Positions 11,800 through 24,869 are shown, counted from the first letter of the stretch. The stretch is DNA of 64,000 bases from Typhlomys cinereus (GCA_023101885.1 JALPQD010000831.1:160255-224254), one strand, 5' to 3'. Notes: generated from the sequence alone by a model not told the origin. A program made the numbers and translations.

Positions 11800-12400
11800 C
11801 ACTAGGAGAAGGATACTGCAACTAACACAACAACTTTACCTTATTTAGGACATATTGGAATAAAGTAACCACAATAATAGAGAACTTCAAATAGTTTGAG
11901 GGTCTCAACTTGTATTTGCAGCATACTTGAACCACGTAAAGATTCAACAATATCAAATAAAGAAAAACAGGGACAAAGGGCAGAGAAGTCAGCTGTCATG
12001 GGACATAGAGTAATGTAAACAGATACTCCAAAAAACCTGTTCTTTAGTTACTGGTGACTGAGGTAACGTTTTTCATTACTGAACACTGAATTCCCAACCT
12101 CTATCCCTCACCTATTTTTCACTATGACTGGAGACTCACCTATAAAATACTCACATTTTATAGATGCACTTAGTTTTTATAGATAAGGCCAAAAGATCAG
12201 CTTCTGAAAATGAGACCTGGGGGGAAGTCTGCAATGGGACTTTGGGGGAAAAATGGGTTTCTTTCAAAATAACAAGGATACAAATGCCTTCTTTTCTTCC
12301 CATAAGGATGTCCCTTCCTGTCTGCAGACATACTTCCCAGCATCTTAAATACTTAGGAATTCTGAACCAACCACGGAGCAGTAATCCAAGTTTTTGTCTG
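11800..12400. other. No gene or repeat recognised
   Basis: Ordinary AT-rich sequence. Overlapping frames on both strands around 12151-12606 lie partly in an old LTR and are not supported as genes. Confidence 0.4.
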
Positions 12401-12404
12401 TAGT

Positions 12405-12870
12405 GTGCTGTCTCTAAGGTGGCCCCAAGGATCCCCTTCCTGGTCGCCATGGCCTTGCCTATGAGCTTGCCTACCCAGCATGATTTGAACAACCAGAACA
12501 TGGTACTATGCCCACTTTGGTAAAGTAAGCTGCCATGTTGGAGTGATCCATATGGCAAAGGATTGAGAATAGACCCTGACCAAATGCCAGCGACACAAGA
12601 GGCCATTGGTCAGACATCATTTGGATGACTGAAAACTACTAGGGACCAAAGGGAGTTTGTAAATAGCACTTTCTTTTTCTAGCTGAGCTTGCAGATAAGA
12701 CCCTAGCTCACCTAGCCACCTTCACCTATTTACCAAGACCCTTAAGCAGGGGCATTGACTAAGCTGTATTTGAACTCCCAAGTCACAGAAACTATAAGAT
12801 AATAAATATGTACAGATCAAAGGCAGAAAGCTGCTGATTATGTGTTACATGATAATAGATAACTAAAGCA
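12405..12870 (+). repeat. MLT1-type LTR fossil
   Basis: Landmarks in the right order: GTGGCCCCAAGGATCCCC near the start, AAGCTGCCATGTTGGAGTG and GTCCAYRTGGCAAGG-like text in the middle, then CACAGAAACTATAAGATAATAAATATG and TAATAGATAACTAAAGC at the end. These match the MLT1 group of mammalian MaLR LTRs from memory. Diverged, non-coding. Confidence 0.55.
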
Positions 12871-12989
12871 ATGCCTACGTGAGACAAAGACTTTCTGCTT
12901 AAGGGACTTTCAGTCATCTATTCTGCTACATACAGCCAAAAGCAGCCTCGCTGACATACATAGAGTCTTCTCCATGTACATCCTATCTT

Positions 12990-13790
12990 TTAGGCTGGCA
13001 ATATTTCATTAGCATAATAATGAGCCACTTCTTATTGCAAGATTTATTATCTTATATATCTGCCATTAAGGGATTCCAAAAAGGGTGCTACTGTACCAAC
13101 TTTATATTACAAAGAACAAGAGAGATTTCAGAATTTCCATGTGCTCCTCATTAGCGTTGACATTTGAGGGTGATTCATTTTGGTTAAATGCATCCTAATT
13201 ATCTTGAACTAGCAAAAAAGAATTATTGTACTTATTAATAACATTTAACAGCATTCAAATGCAAACAGACATTTTTCTACATTTCATTTTCTCATTAAAA
13301 TCAAAGGAGGACTCAAGTCTTCATTTGTTTTTACCATAAATCCATCACTGGGTTTTAGTAAGGCCAAATCAGCTGTCAAATTAAATTAATATCGCTCATG
13401 TGAAAGTGCAGGTTATTATAAATAGTGTTTGTTTGTTTTGATGCAGAGATTTAGTAGTAGGTGGTTCCAGTACTGAAGAACACCACAGATAATCATTATC
13501 ATCTAACAAATAAATCCCTGTGCCCTTTATTTGAGAGTTCTGTTACACTTTGGCCCTGTAATTTGGAATGATTACTTTAGGGACTGTATTTGAAAATCTG
13601 TTTTCTCTACCAAGGGTATAGCTCTTATTGGCTAAAAAATTTACTTTAACTTTAGCTTCTCTGGAGGTGGGTGAACTAACATTTTGAAATTCCCCAATAT
13701 ACACCACAGTGAATTGTATATATGGTAGGAGACCTATATCTTAATTTTAATAACTGTAATGTAATCCATCCAACTATGTTTGTGTGATTC
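12990..13790. other. Repeat-free AT-rich block, candidate conserved non-coding element
   Basis: No repeat is recognisable for about 800 bases. The stretch is rich in homeodomain-like TAAT cores (TTAAATTAATATCG, ATAATCATTATCATC) and has no open frame. That texture is common in conserved enhancers, but conservation cannot be judged from one sequence. Confidence 0.25.
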
Positions 13791-13984
13791 TCACAGAAAC
13801 TTAGCAAGTTGAGTTATAGCAAAAGGAGTTCTAAAACAACTAATTCGCTCATAGTTTGGTTACAAGTCAGCATTGGGAGTCTGTCGTTTGCATATCCTTC
13901 CCCAAATTAATACATAAAAGCTCAAACCCTCAATGTGACAGTATTTTGGCACAGGGACTTTGGAAAGTGATTAAGATAATGTAA

Positions 13985-14300
13985 AATTGGGACTGGGGAG
14001 ATGGTTTGTAGTTAAAACACTTGCTGAAAAAGCAAAAGGGCCAGAGTTTAGATCCACAGATCCCACTCAACATGTCCTGTGGGTATGGTGTCCTACTTAT
14101 AATTTTAGCCTTGGAAAGAAGAGATTAGGAATCCCTAGAACAGGCTAGCTCCCAGGCTAGTTTTGTCCATGAGCTCTGTTAGGATATATACTGTCTCAAC
14201 CAAAAAGAAAAAGGTCGTAGAGCAATCAAGGATGATTTCCTGTATCAACTTCAGGCCTTCACATGCACATGCACACACAAACACATGTGTATAACATGTA
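13985..14300 (+). repeat. B4-like composite SINE
   Basis: Head GGGACTGGGGAGATGGTTTG, middle CAGGCTAGCTCCCAGGCTAG, and tail GGCCTTCACATGCACATGCACACAC follow the B4 order. A (CA)n run follows at 14367. Confidence 0.6.
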
Positions 14301-14366
14301 TGTATACCCACACATGCAAGCAAAGAAATACCCAGGCATCATGTAATCACATATATCTCTCTGTGT

Positions 14367-14397
<31 letters not shown>
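14367..14397. repeat. (CA)n microsatellite
   Basis: About 15 uninterrupted CA units. The frame encoding His-Thr repeats here is an artefact of the repeat. Confidence 0.95.
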
Positions 14398-14399
<2 letters not shown>

Positions 14400-15024
14400 C
14401 GAAGCATTTTTAGTCCATAGTTGGTTGACTCTGCAGATGAAGTGCAGTGGATACAGAGGGCTCAGCTCACCATCTATTTGGAAGAAGAGATGGATGACTC
14501 AAGAGCTCAGTAGTGCTTTAATTAACCAGTCACGGTCACACTGTCCTCCACAGTGATGGCAACAATTGACATGCTTACACAGACTGGATGAGAACCTCTT
14601 TTACAGATATGAAAGATACCATTCTGTTCTTTTGTGCTTGAGTCCACTCCAGCAATGTACCTATGCTTGTTGATGAACAAATAAGAGACATATCTTATAA
14701 TTATTCACACATTCACTTCTACCTCACTGCACTTTTGCAATCCATGAGCTCAGTATGTCTGTCATTGACTAGGACCCCATTAAGTCTTCAGTCCATTGGG
14801 GGTTGTCAGAGCAGAGAACTCTTAAGATCTAAATAAAGAACTATCTATCTGTATACCCCTTGCTAGAAAATCTTAGATCAACAGATTTCACCTCAAAGTG
14901 GAGTGACATTTACTTTCCTGAGGAAACAGTAAAAAGTTAACCAAACTTGATAATATTGAAAAATGTTGGAGAGGAAGAATTGTTTGAAGGACAACATAAT
15001 TTCCAAGTTCTCAAAGACATTTTT

Positions 15025-15029
<5 letters not shown>

Positions 15030-15075
<46 letters not shown>
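15030..15075. repeat. (GA)n microsatellite
   Basis: A pure GA run of about 44 bases then CAAAGACAGACAGAG. Homopurine on one strand, so capable of triplex structure. Confidence 0.95.
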
Positions 15076-15077
<2 letters not shown>

Positions 15078-17410
15078 AAGACAGACAGAGAGGAAAATTT
15101 TGAGTTATTCTGCACACGTTTTGAAGCCATTTAGCAAGAGAGCAGTATCTGGCAGCACGTTAGCATGAATAAACTAAGCTGCATTGAATCAGGGTCTCTG
15201 GTAACTTCCCATAGATTGTAAGAATCAGGGCACCCATCCAACTGAGTTATATCAAAGAAAGGATGTCCCCCCCTTCTCTGTTCCCGTCACTAAAATACCA
15301 TCCAGGAGTGAAGTGTTTCTGTTGGTGTCATATTTTCAGGCTGTGTCTACAGAATGCCAAAACAAGGGAAGACTAAAACCCACAGGCAAACCAGGTACTT
15401 GGCACTTTGAGAATTGGCTGTTTTATTGACTTCATCTTTGTTTTCCTTAATGCATCGAGTCAAGCTGACTTTTGTATGTAGACATAACTTCAGTGTTTAT
15501 AGTTGAATTTCAGGTCATTCATCTTTAGTCATGCGTTTGATCTGCAGATATTTGCGAAGTTTACATTTATGAAAATGTTTTCTCAACTTCAGCAAGCAAA
15601 GTTTTTCTCCCTTCTAAACACATCACGGGACTTTTTCTATTAATTCATTTATCTTCAGAATAGTTACTCTGTGCTCTTCCACTCTTTTTCCTTTTATAAA
15701 CAAGATGATGTTTCCTCATTCTCCCCCTTGATGTTCCTCCAGGGGCCTCTGAGATTCATGTGTGCTCCAAGATTTTTTTAATCTTTAGAATTCCTCCCCA
15801 AGCAGCAAAGTTTCTTCAAACTTTTGGGTTTTTAGAAAATCTCTTGGGTTCTCCCACCTTTGTGCTACTCTGGGCTGTGGTTTCCATGACTGTTTCTTCC
15901 CAATGCCATTGCTCTCCTTTTGCACCCATTTTATTCTTCCTACCTAAAGGGTGTCCGATCCCAGCCTCTCATAAGCAGTACTGGATGTAGGTGGGAAGGT
16001 GTAGAGCAGCATAGAGCTCTATCTTTGGACACATACCTTCTTTACATTAGGAGGCCTAAACCTGTTTGCAAAGTGTGACTTCAGCTGAAAACTACCCTGA
16101 GACTAGAAGACTTACCAGGGATATATTTTGTGACTTTATGGGTGTCACAACAGCTTCCTTCCCAAGTATGGATTGTTTTATGTAGTGGCTTCATCTTCTT
16201 ACTGGATGACTATTTCTATTTTACAACAGAATCTTCAGCATTGGAAGATACCTGAAGACAAGTAAAACTTGCCTACCTGTGAAAAAAAGTCTCTATATGT
16301 GATGTTACAAAATGAAAACTGTTAAAAGGGCATCAAAAGCAATGCTTCCCTCTTTTTCCTTGTATTCAGTTAATGAATACACATACACCCTTTCTTTCTT
16401 TGGAAGCACTTTCTAAAACACTCCAGCATCTACCTTCCTCATTCATGGGTGCTTCTTTCTATTGACTTGTTCTCTGCAAAGAACTCTACTGAGAATTAAT
16501 TTCCTTTCCCAAACACATTTTGAAAGCTTTTCATTAAATCCAACCAGTTAAATCTTGTAAGTCAAGCAAGGTACTATTTTTTTTAAAACAAAGTTATCAT
16601 ACAGAAGGTTTACAACATGCTAAAGTTTGACTTAGGATTCTCTTTTTAAATTTTACTTTTTCATGGGTGTACAAGTCACATGACGTTCAGTGGAATTGAG
16701 ACACACTTCGAATTTCATGTCCTTGTTTTCTCCTAGGCTAATATATGGTCAGATCTTTTGTCACCATGCTAGGGAATTCCAAGTACAGCATGTGCTCACA
16801 AGGGAAACAAGTGATATTTGACAATGTATGGTGTTGCTAAGCAACGGTGGTTAATAAAGTAAATACCTTAAATGTCTGTTCAATCTAAGACATGTTCAAC
16901 TTTGATGAGTTCACTGGGAACATAACATTGTACATTCAAATGCATGTATACCATATATAAAAATTACATTTAGAAAATAAAATCTTAGGGATTAGTGCCT
17001 AATCTATCATAGCATGAACCCTCATTCTATATATGGGCAAGTCAGAAGCATCAATAGCATGGTTGTGGTTATTTAGTATTCAAGAACAGAAGAGTTTAGG
17101 GAGGAGCTACATTCAGTCTGCAGGAACTACAAATCCCAAATTCAAGACATCCCTTAACCCCAGATCTCTTCTGAATCCACCATACACACACACATACCAG
17201 ACATGATACATGATGTCTGGTTTCTCTTTTCAGCTCTTCTTCACTGTAAGTGTTGCCTTTCTCTGGGCTTATCCACCCTACTCTAGAACATGGTCTCTTA
17301 ATCATCATTATTTCTTATTGTTTTGCCTAAGCATGGAGAGGGTAAGACTCAAAAATGTTTGCTTTATTAAGTTTGATTTAATATTGTGCTCCTGAAGTCC
17401 CAGTGGTTAT
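15076..17410. other. No gene or repeat recognised
   Basis: Over two kilobases with frames no longer than about 76 codons and no repeat landmarks that I trust. Much of it may be old unique sequence. Confidence 0.4.
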
Positions 17411-17417
17411 TTGACAG

Positions 17418-17440
17418 AAAAAAAAAAAAAAAAAAAAAAC
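17418..17440. repeat. Poly-A run
   Basis: About 22 consecutive A bases, followed by unrelated sequence. Possibly the tail of an unrecognised retroposon. Confidence 0.8.
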
Positions 17441-17762
17441 AGAGGTAGGAAAATAATTCCTCATCTGAAAGTGAAGGTAAGTTCCTGAAAAGTACCTGGA
17501 AGGCTTGTGACTCCAAGAAGAAACCATGTTTATGTTCAGGTGGAGAGAGCTGACAACTACTGTTTGTGTGGTGGATCTCTGCCAGCCCATTCCACACTGT
17601 GACCTTAAAGTGACAAGTGGTATGAGTACAGCAGCACGGTGCATGGTGAGAAGTTACTGGAGATCATGTTTGAGCAAAGGGACTAAGCAAGTGACAAGGA
17701 CATCATCTCTTAGGCTTCTGCTCTTTCTGGGCCACAAAACTTTGCCCTCGTGGTCTTCTTTT

Positions 17763-17801
17763 TTTTAAGATTTTTTTTTATTATTTATTCAATTGTGCGC
17801 G

Positions 17802-17857
<56 letters not shown>

Positions 17858-18071
17858 ACCACAGGTGAATTCGGGAACCACCATGGACCACCTCTAGCTC
17901 CTCCTTGTTTACTCTGCCCCGGGATTCACAGGCTCCGCCCTACCAGGACCAGAAACGCAGGCCGCCCTGCTTCTGCCTGGCATCTATACGTGGGGTCTAG
18001 GATCCGAACTCAGGACCTTCCAGCTGCAAGGCAGAGGCTTAACTCCTGAGCCACCTCTCCAGCCCCTGTGT
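17763..18071 (-). mobile_element. B2-superfamily (Dip-like) SINE
   Basis: On the minus strand it has the tRNA-like head GGGCTGGAGAGGTGGCTCAG, a GC-rich body, a CA/GT run (17805-17854) and the tail ACAATTGAATAAATAATAAA. The short direct repeat TCTTCTTTT flanks it (17754-17762 and 18072-18080). It shares body phrases with the copies at 46091, 53031, 61123 and 62575. Confidence 0.8.
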
Positions 18072-18099
18072 TCTTCTTTTATATCATAGTTCCTGGACT

Positions 18100-18260
18100 G
18101 GAGGATGGCTCTGTGGGTAAGGAGCCTGCTCATAATGCTGGCCTTCTAAGTTCAGTTCCCAAAAGTCCACGTGGTGGAAGGAGAGAACTGACTTCTGAAA
18201 ACTATCTTCTGACCTCCACCCATGTACCATGACATGTACTTTCTCTCTTTTTTTCTTCCT
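18100..18260 (+). repeat. RSINE1/B4-like SINE
   Basis: GGATGGCTCTGTGGGTAAGG, then CACGTGGTGGAAGGAGAGAACTGACTTCTG and CTTCTGACCTCCACCCATGTACC are the standard rodent RSINE1/B4 phrases. It lies directly after the previous SINE. Confidence 0.7.
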
Positions 18261-18678
18261 TCCTCCTTCCCTCTCGAATATATACAATATTTAATACAAA
18301 CAAATAAACCAAGCATAGTTCTTTCCAATGCACACTTTCACTTGCATGAACTTTCAGCCGTCATGAATACTTCTGAATTGGAAAAAATTGACCTTAGTTT
18401 GTAGGAAAACAACTGAGGCTTGCAAAGGTGAAATGAACCTCCTGAAGCCATTCAGGCAGATAATGACAACAGGCCCGCTGATTGTAACGAAGGCTATGGA
18501 GTCTCATATGGGGACAACTGTGGCTCCCAGGTGGACATACAACAGTGTATGGACACAGTTTCAGTTGTTACAACTTGAAGGGAGAATACTAAGAATGCCT
18601 AGACACCAGGGATTCTATTAGAAATGCCACAATGGACAATGCTACACAAAGGACCTGACTCTGAGCATCTAAGTGCCC

Positions 18679-18696
18679 TCTCTCTCTCACACACAC

Positions 18697-18746
<50 letters not shown>

Positions 18747-18757
18747 ACTCACTCACA
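18679..18757. repeat. (CT)n/(CA)n microsatellite
   Basis: CTCTCTCTC, a short CA run, about 40 bases of CT and then CACTCACTCACTCAC. Compound simple repeat. Confidence 0.95.
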
Positions 18758-18759
18758 GA

Positions 18760-19640
18760 TCTCATAATCTGAGTTTAGGGTGGTCATTTTCACCATCTAA
18801 GCCCCCTGAAGCATAGTCATTGTGACCAATGGCTACACCCTACAGAGACCTAGATCGCTGGCAAATCAGCAGCACATCCTGGGTTTGCAGGGCCCCATAG
18901 CTAACACTGGCGCTGATACCAGGCAACAAGTGTGGAATGACATGGGTCTTAATCAATAATTATCTAAAAAAGCCCTCAATCCAAATTCTTTCACACTGTG
19001 GGAATGGCCACTAATTTCTCAATCTTCAGATCTTTGAATATGTAAAAACATGAACGGTCATTAGATAAACCTCAAGGACACTGGAATTACTTCCCCCTCC
19101 CACCCCTGCTCTATGCTCAGGGTTGCAAGCACTTCAGGATAATATTTCAGGAATCCAGTCCACTTAATCCAATAGTACTTCAGGATCCAATTGAGAATTC
19201 AATTCTTTCTATTTTCTTTCTTATTCACTTTCTTTTGTGAAACCTTTCAGGTCATTTCTTCTTTGCCTTCCCCTTAAGGCAGACCTTTTGTTTTAAATCC
19301 TAACTAGTGAGCATTGTACTCTTATAATCACAGATCTTTCTTGCCTAAGTCACAATAACTGTTTGTAGCTTCTTAACATCACATGGGGATGCACAAGTTG
19401 CTGGCTCACAAACATACACTGGCAAAATCTGAATTGAATATATGCTTCCTCCAGCCTCCTCTTCCATATTCTGCTTTTCCCATCTTCCCTGGAGAAAACA
19501 TGATTTTTTTCCACAGTATCCCTCCACTCCCATATTCAAATCACCAGATAAACTCCAATGGGTCTGCTACCTATTTGTTCTTTGCCATTCCCCCCCCCAC
19601 GGATAAGTGCATTTTATAAATCTCCATGTTTATTTTTATT
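18760..19640. other. No gene or repeat recognised
   Basis: No supported coding or RNA gene. Short frames only. Confidence 0.4.
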
Positions 19641-19654
19641 CTATTTATCAAACA

Positions 19655-19870
19655 TGGAACTCATGTTCAATGCGTATCTGACACAGTTCTGGATGCTTTG
19701 CAAGGATTACTTCACTCCTCCAAATAACAACTTTACAAGGTGGATGTGATGATTCCCTCATTTTATACAGACTAAGTCACAGAGAGACCAGGCAGCTTGC
19801 TAAAGTCACACAAACAAAAGGAGACAGAGGACAGGAACGTGATAGAACTTCTGGTTCCAAGGTCTACCTG
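19655..19870 (+). repeat. MIR/L2-like ancient repeat
   Basis: The order CCCTCATTTTATACAGACTAAGTCACAGAGAGACCAGGCAGCTTGCTAAAGTCACAC is the MIR core theme (cattttacagatgaggaaactgaggcacagag ... taacttgcccaaggtcacac), strongly diverged. Confidence 0.6.
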
Positions 19871-19874
19871 TCTC

Positions 19875-21220
19875 TTTCAACCACCATTGTGTGTTTTCCT
19901 ACTAAACATATCCCAGGGAGTTTTACTAAATCTGTGGCAGTAAATATTATCTAGATAAAAAAGGAAAGGACATTCCAAAAATGTTGTCTCACTGTATTCA
20001 GGTACCTTGTAGAAAAGTTCGCTACTTACTGTTAACTGAGTATTACTTACAGAGATAAACAGTTTTAAGAATTCATCTGTTATTCATCCTGAAGTCTTTG
20101 GGAGAATCCTTGGCACTCTGTGTACTTTGTTATGAGAAAATCACTGTATAAGGTTCTGCTGAGAAAAAAAATCCATAAATCTTCTTTAAGACTGTTAAAA
20201 AAAAAAAAGGAAAGGACACTTTCCACTGTGTTTTGGTAACATAGTCAGCACTGTGATCAAAAAGATATTGTTAATAAACAAATTCACTAATATATTTAAT
20301 TGTGAAAATGATGATAAATTAAGAAAATATCATTGCTGTCTGGGCTTGCTTGTCCCCAACCTCCTGCTTCTAGCTGGCCCTGATTGTGCAGTGGGTCTTT
20401 GGCTAGATTTCTCAGAAATACCACCTATGAAGCATGTAAAATAGTTCTGTTGCTAATAAAGTAGTTATGTGTTCATTCAACACATAATCTTTGAACTTCA
20501 ACTACAGTTTTGTCAAAAATTAAATGTCACACTTGTTGAACTTGGCATCTCATGTTACCAGACAGCTGGTAAATGAAATCTTCCAAATAAATAGCAAAGC
20601 TCAAGGAGAGAAAAGTACAGAGTGTTTACCTACTAGAGTTATGTGCAGGTAAGGTTGGCCATATTTGGCAATAAAAATGGAGATAGCTCAGCTAAATTTG
20701 AATTCCACATAAACAACATTCAGCATGAGTATCACCCACATAACACTTGGAATACATTGTATTAATACTAATGCAATTGCTTGCTATTTATCTGAATTAA
20801 ATTTGACTCAGCATGCTATATTTTCCTTGCTAACCCTTAGAGAGAAGGGCAATGGCCACACCAAGGATACCTGGTATAATATGTTTGCCTCTCATCTCTC
20901 TGCTGGTCTTCTTTACATACATCCTGCACATGTCATGGTGCTTGGGCTCTAAAATATCTCTCTAATCATGTGATACAGATGAAATTCTACAATATGCCAA
21001 ATGCCTGAGTGAACTTATATTATTATACATGGGCAAAAATCACAGTTTGTTATTTCATCCTCCTGGTATTTCTGTATGCCATTCTTCAATAGTTTGCTAA
21101 TAGCAGTGAAAACCTTGATTCTGCCAATATATATCTGAGGTTGGGTCACAAGCTAACTATTGATTCTAAATTTGTGCAAGCCAACAATCTAAAATCTTAA
21201 CTTCATGAGAAGATCCTTTA
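19875..21220. other. No gene or repeat recognised
   Basis: Apart from poly-A near 20197 nothing stands out. Frames are under 76 codons. Confidence 0.4.
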
Positions 21221-21224
21221 GTTT

Positions 21225-21370
21225 TGCTTTACTTCTGAGACAAGTACTTGCCATGCAACCCAGGATAATATGGAACTCCCCATGCAGTCGAGGCTGGCCT
21301 CAAACTTATGACCTTCTCCCCTTAGCTCCCAAATGTGGGGACAGTAGGTATGTACCACTAAGCATAACTC
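21225..21370 (-). repeat. B1-like SINE
   Basis: Reverse-complement B1 landmarks: GAGACAAGTACTTGCCATGCAACCCAGG, GAGGCTGGCCTCAAAC, GACAGTAGGTATGTACCAC. Old copy. Confidence 0.65.
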
Positions 21371-21379
21371 ATGATATGT

Positions 21380-22555
21380 TTCAAACAAAATACCTCACCC
21401 CTACGATGAAATCCATCACATTCTTTGTTACAATTCATCACATATTAAGGTGTCTCTCAAAGACCCACAGATTCTAATCAACTAAAGAAGGTAAAACATG
21501 AGCTTTTTGAGCCTAAGAACATGAATGGGGTCAGGATAACCTTGAATTTCGAGAGTTTCACTTATTGCTCCAACACATAATCTATGTGGGGATGATAAAG
21601 GTGTTTGAAATGCATCTCAAATTCTATAGTGCAAGCTGCTTTGCGTTCCTTTGTATATAACTTCAAGATCAGATACATTTTAAGAGTGAAGTGTCATTTA
21701 AGATACAAACACTGAGGTCACACAAAAGAGAGATGGCCACCTGCCCTTATGGGTGAGTTCTTTCATCTTCTCTGCCCTGCCCAATGTTTTGCTGTAAGAT
21801 GACTATTTATGAGTTGATGACTGCAAATTTGGGATGTGTCCTTCAAAGAAAGGGAGAATTGTTTTGAGAAATGTTCTATGCAGGAATTCAGAGTCAAAGG
21901 TCTAAAATCCAGAAGGTTATCAGAAAAGAAATCCAGAAAGCGAAAAAGGTTAAGAAAACACAAGACACTTTGTCCTGTCTTAAAAGCTGCATGAACAAAT
22001 AGTGAGTGGAAGGAATGTGATTAAAGGCAAGAAAAGCTATGTTAAACAGTCTTCCATCAGTGACGTGGGTACAGCCATTGTCAGGAAAAGACCCAGTACT
22101 GTCCCAGACCTCATTTCCAGGAATAAGTCCTCTCAAATCCCTATGTTCAGAATGAGAGGGCCTCTCAAGTAACAAGGAATCTCCAGACATCAAAGGATGA
22201 ATATGAACAGATAGCAGTTAATGGCTCAAAATTCTATTAAGGAAAACACAGAGTTGACCTCTAGTGTGTCCGACTAATCCATAGAATGTCCAGTCCTCAA
22301 CATGCAATGTTTACTTTCCCAGAACAAGGGATATTGAACAAGAAGAGAATTATAAATGGCATTTTCCTACAGATGACTATGAGTAATAGCCATAGAAAGC
22401 TGTTCCCCTTGGCCAAAGGGGGGAAAAAAAAAACTTAGTTTCTTTCATTCTCTCTTTTCTGTCTCCAGGAAAGTTGGAGGAAAAATAAAATGGATTCTGC
22501 TGTATCTTTCAATAAAGAAAAGGGAAGGTGAGAATGGCGGGTGGTATTAATGGGC
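21380..22555. other. No gene or repeat recognised
   Basis: The overlapping minus-strand frames 21763-21963 and 21894-22193 have no supporting motif and are most likely chance. Confidence 0.4.
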
Positions 22556-22559
22556 CCAA

Positions 22560-22960
22560 TTCTGAACAATTATCTGTAGTCATATCCTATTAGATCCACT
22601 CACTAGAGAAGATACAGGTTGGTTTGTTGATGTGGGTTTGGTCTTGTGACTTGCTTTGGACAGTGCAATGATAGACAAAGTTCTCCAACTTATGGCTTAT
22701 CTATCCAGATGAACTTCCTCTCTTGTCTGTGTACCATGATTCTGAGAAATGTCACCTAGAGAGCATTGCTAACAGTCACCTAGCATCCCAGAATGAACAC
22801 TCAAGAGAGATGGTATCCTGTACTGGAAGGAGAAGCCAAAACCACTTGGATCCGTAACCTGAACCAAAGGCACATGGTCCAAGTTTCCATCTACCACCAT
22901 TAACCAATCTTAAGACTACAGAGTGACCATGATGACAGTCCTAGGCCACTATCTTTAGGC
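22560..22960 (+). repeat. Possible MLT1-type LTR fossil
   Basis: GGTCTTGTGACTTGCTTTGGACAGTGCAATG and later text recall the MLT1 phrase 'gtgacttgctttggccaatg'. The remainder is too diverged to place firmly. Confidence 0.3.
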
Positions 22961-23499
22961 CACACCCAGTTTCCATCAGCAAGCCATTAGAAGAAGACTT
23001 TATGACACGCAAAAATGTCATGAAATTCAAACTACAATCACAAAGCAGCAAAGATTTATTCCCTGACTCTTTATTGAAAGCTTGGTTTGATCCCAATTAA
23101 GCTTGGGAACCTTGCTTTGCTAACTATGCAGCAAAGAATTTTTCTGGACCATAAAGTAATAAACAATTAGGAATAAATTCATTGTGGAAAATGAATACAT
23201 TTAAAATAATATAAAAGTAAGAGAATCCAAAGAGGATCTCCTGATTTCTGGATGGGTGACCAAAGCCACCCAGTTCATCATACTGCCAGAGATTCTTGAA
23301 TAAATGGATTGTTTTTCCTGGGCTTCAGTGGGTGATTTTTGCATCCAGACAATGACTAAAACAGAAGACAGAAGCATTTGTGCAATGCTTGTGGTTCCAG
23401 CAGACTGGCACTGACCTCCTTACCTTGCATTTAATTTAATATTATGTGATACTGCACTGAGAGACGAGATGAAAATCAGTAGTCAGAGTTCATTCCCTA

Positions 23500-23610
23500 A
23501 CCCCTGGCAGGATATGAGCCATGCTTTACACATCATCTGCATTCACCTCAGGGGTCTTCCACAGTTCTAGGTAAATAGAAGGTCCATGATAAATACATGC
23601 TGACTGGCTA
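23500..23610 (+). repeat. L2-like LINE 3' fragment
   Basis: CCACAGTTCTAGGTAAATAGAAGGTCCATGATAAATACATGCTGAC fits the L2 3' end (cagtgcctggcacatagtaggtgctcaataaatatttgttga) with the usual decay. Confidence 0.5.
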
Positions 23611-24261
23611 TAGATCTGTGATTTTAGGGAGCAATTTAAGGAGTTTAGAAGTCTGGCTTCTGGGACAGACACGGCAATGTAGGAATAAGATCTGCTAGAG
23701 GCTTTAATACTTTAGTCTATTCTAGAACATCCTCCCTTATCCACTTCATTGGTGGGTTACAGATTTATAGAGACAGTAATCAGTTCATTCTCCAAGCCAG
23801 TCAGGTGGGATATGGAGAGACCAGTGCCCTCAAAGCTAATTCTTTCCAACAAAAGCTGTCTTGTCCTTTTACTTATGTCACAAGATCATAATTATGTTCT
23901 CAATATGCTATGACATGAAATTGGTCAGGATAGGATACACATGGGACAAACTAAGAAAGGACTTATCCTGTGAGGAAATTAATTTAGTCTGAAATAATTC
24001 TTCCCGCTGAGCTAAGACCTTCTTCTCTAAAGTATAATAAAAATGACCTGGAAATTATTCTAGGATTGTCATTAATTACCCTGGAGATCAGAACACTCAG
24101 AAGTAAGCAAGTCAAGCTTAGCATTCTTTTTTTCCATGTTATTTAGTAACTTCATTCCAAATGATGTTGGATTGATTTTATTGATGGCACCAGTTAATAC
24201 ATTTGCCATATCTGCACCCTTTGAAAAGTGGCTTTCATATTATTCTAATGAAGATTTTGTC

Positions 24262-24421
24262 TAATGGGGGGACAACAAGATGATTTAGCGAGTAAAGGCA
24301 CTTGCATGAAAACCTGACAACCTGAGCCTCTATCCCTGGAGCCCACATGGAGGAAGGAGACTGACTTTTGAAAGTTGTCCTCTGACCTCTGCACATGAAC
24401 CATAGCATATGTGCACTCACA

Positions 24422-24473
<52 letters not shown>

Positions 24474-24475
24474 GT
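24262..24475 (+). repeat. RSINE1/B4-like SINE with long (CA)n tail
   Basis: AGATGATTTAGCGAGTAAAGGCACTTGC, GGAGCCCACATGGAGGAAGGAG and GTCCTCTGACCTCTGCACATG are followed by about 54 bases of CA (24421-24475). The head is rodent RSINE1/B4-like. Confidence 0.75.
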
Positions 24476-24586
24476 GTGAAAAGAAGCCATGTGTGAAGGA
24501 ACCCAATTTTCTTGCCTTTTACCATTCTTCCAAACATATAAGAGGCAGCTAAGGTCAGCAGAATTAACTCAGTAACCATAGTTGAA

Positions 24587-24595
24587 CATGTATGT

Positions 24596-24643
<48 letters not shown>

Positions 24644-24675
24644 ACGCGTGTGTATGAATGCGTGTGTGTGTGTGC
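24587..24675. repeat. (TG)n microsatellite
   Basis: A run of TG from about 24597 to 24641, then GCACGCGTGTGTATG and another short TG run. It is the inverted counterpart of the CA run 110 bases upstream. Confidence 0.95.
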
Positions 24676-24869
24676 ACATGCAACCCAAGACTAGAAACAT
24701 AATTGGGATGACTTACAAGTTTCGTGACTTGGACTCTGAGTTGCTTGTTAATATCAATTGTTAACTGGTACACAGATATACATGAATCAGGTTTCTTTGT
24801 AGTCTAACAAAATGGAACATTATCCTTTCTTTCATACACAGATCCATGCATTCAATAAAATCTTACTAA

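Noticed and set aside
18679..18757. CRISPR-like or satellite array
   Set aside because: Only di- and tetranucleotide microsatellite units; no spacers. No CRISPR is expected in a vertebrate genome.
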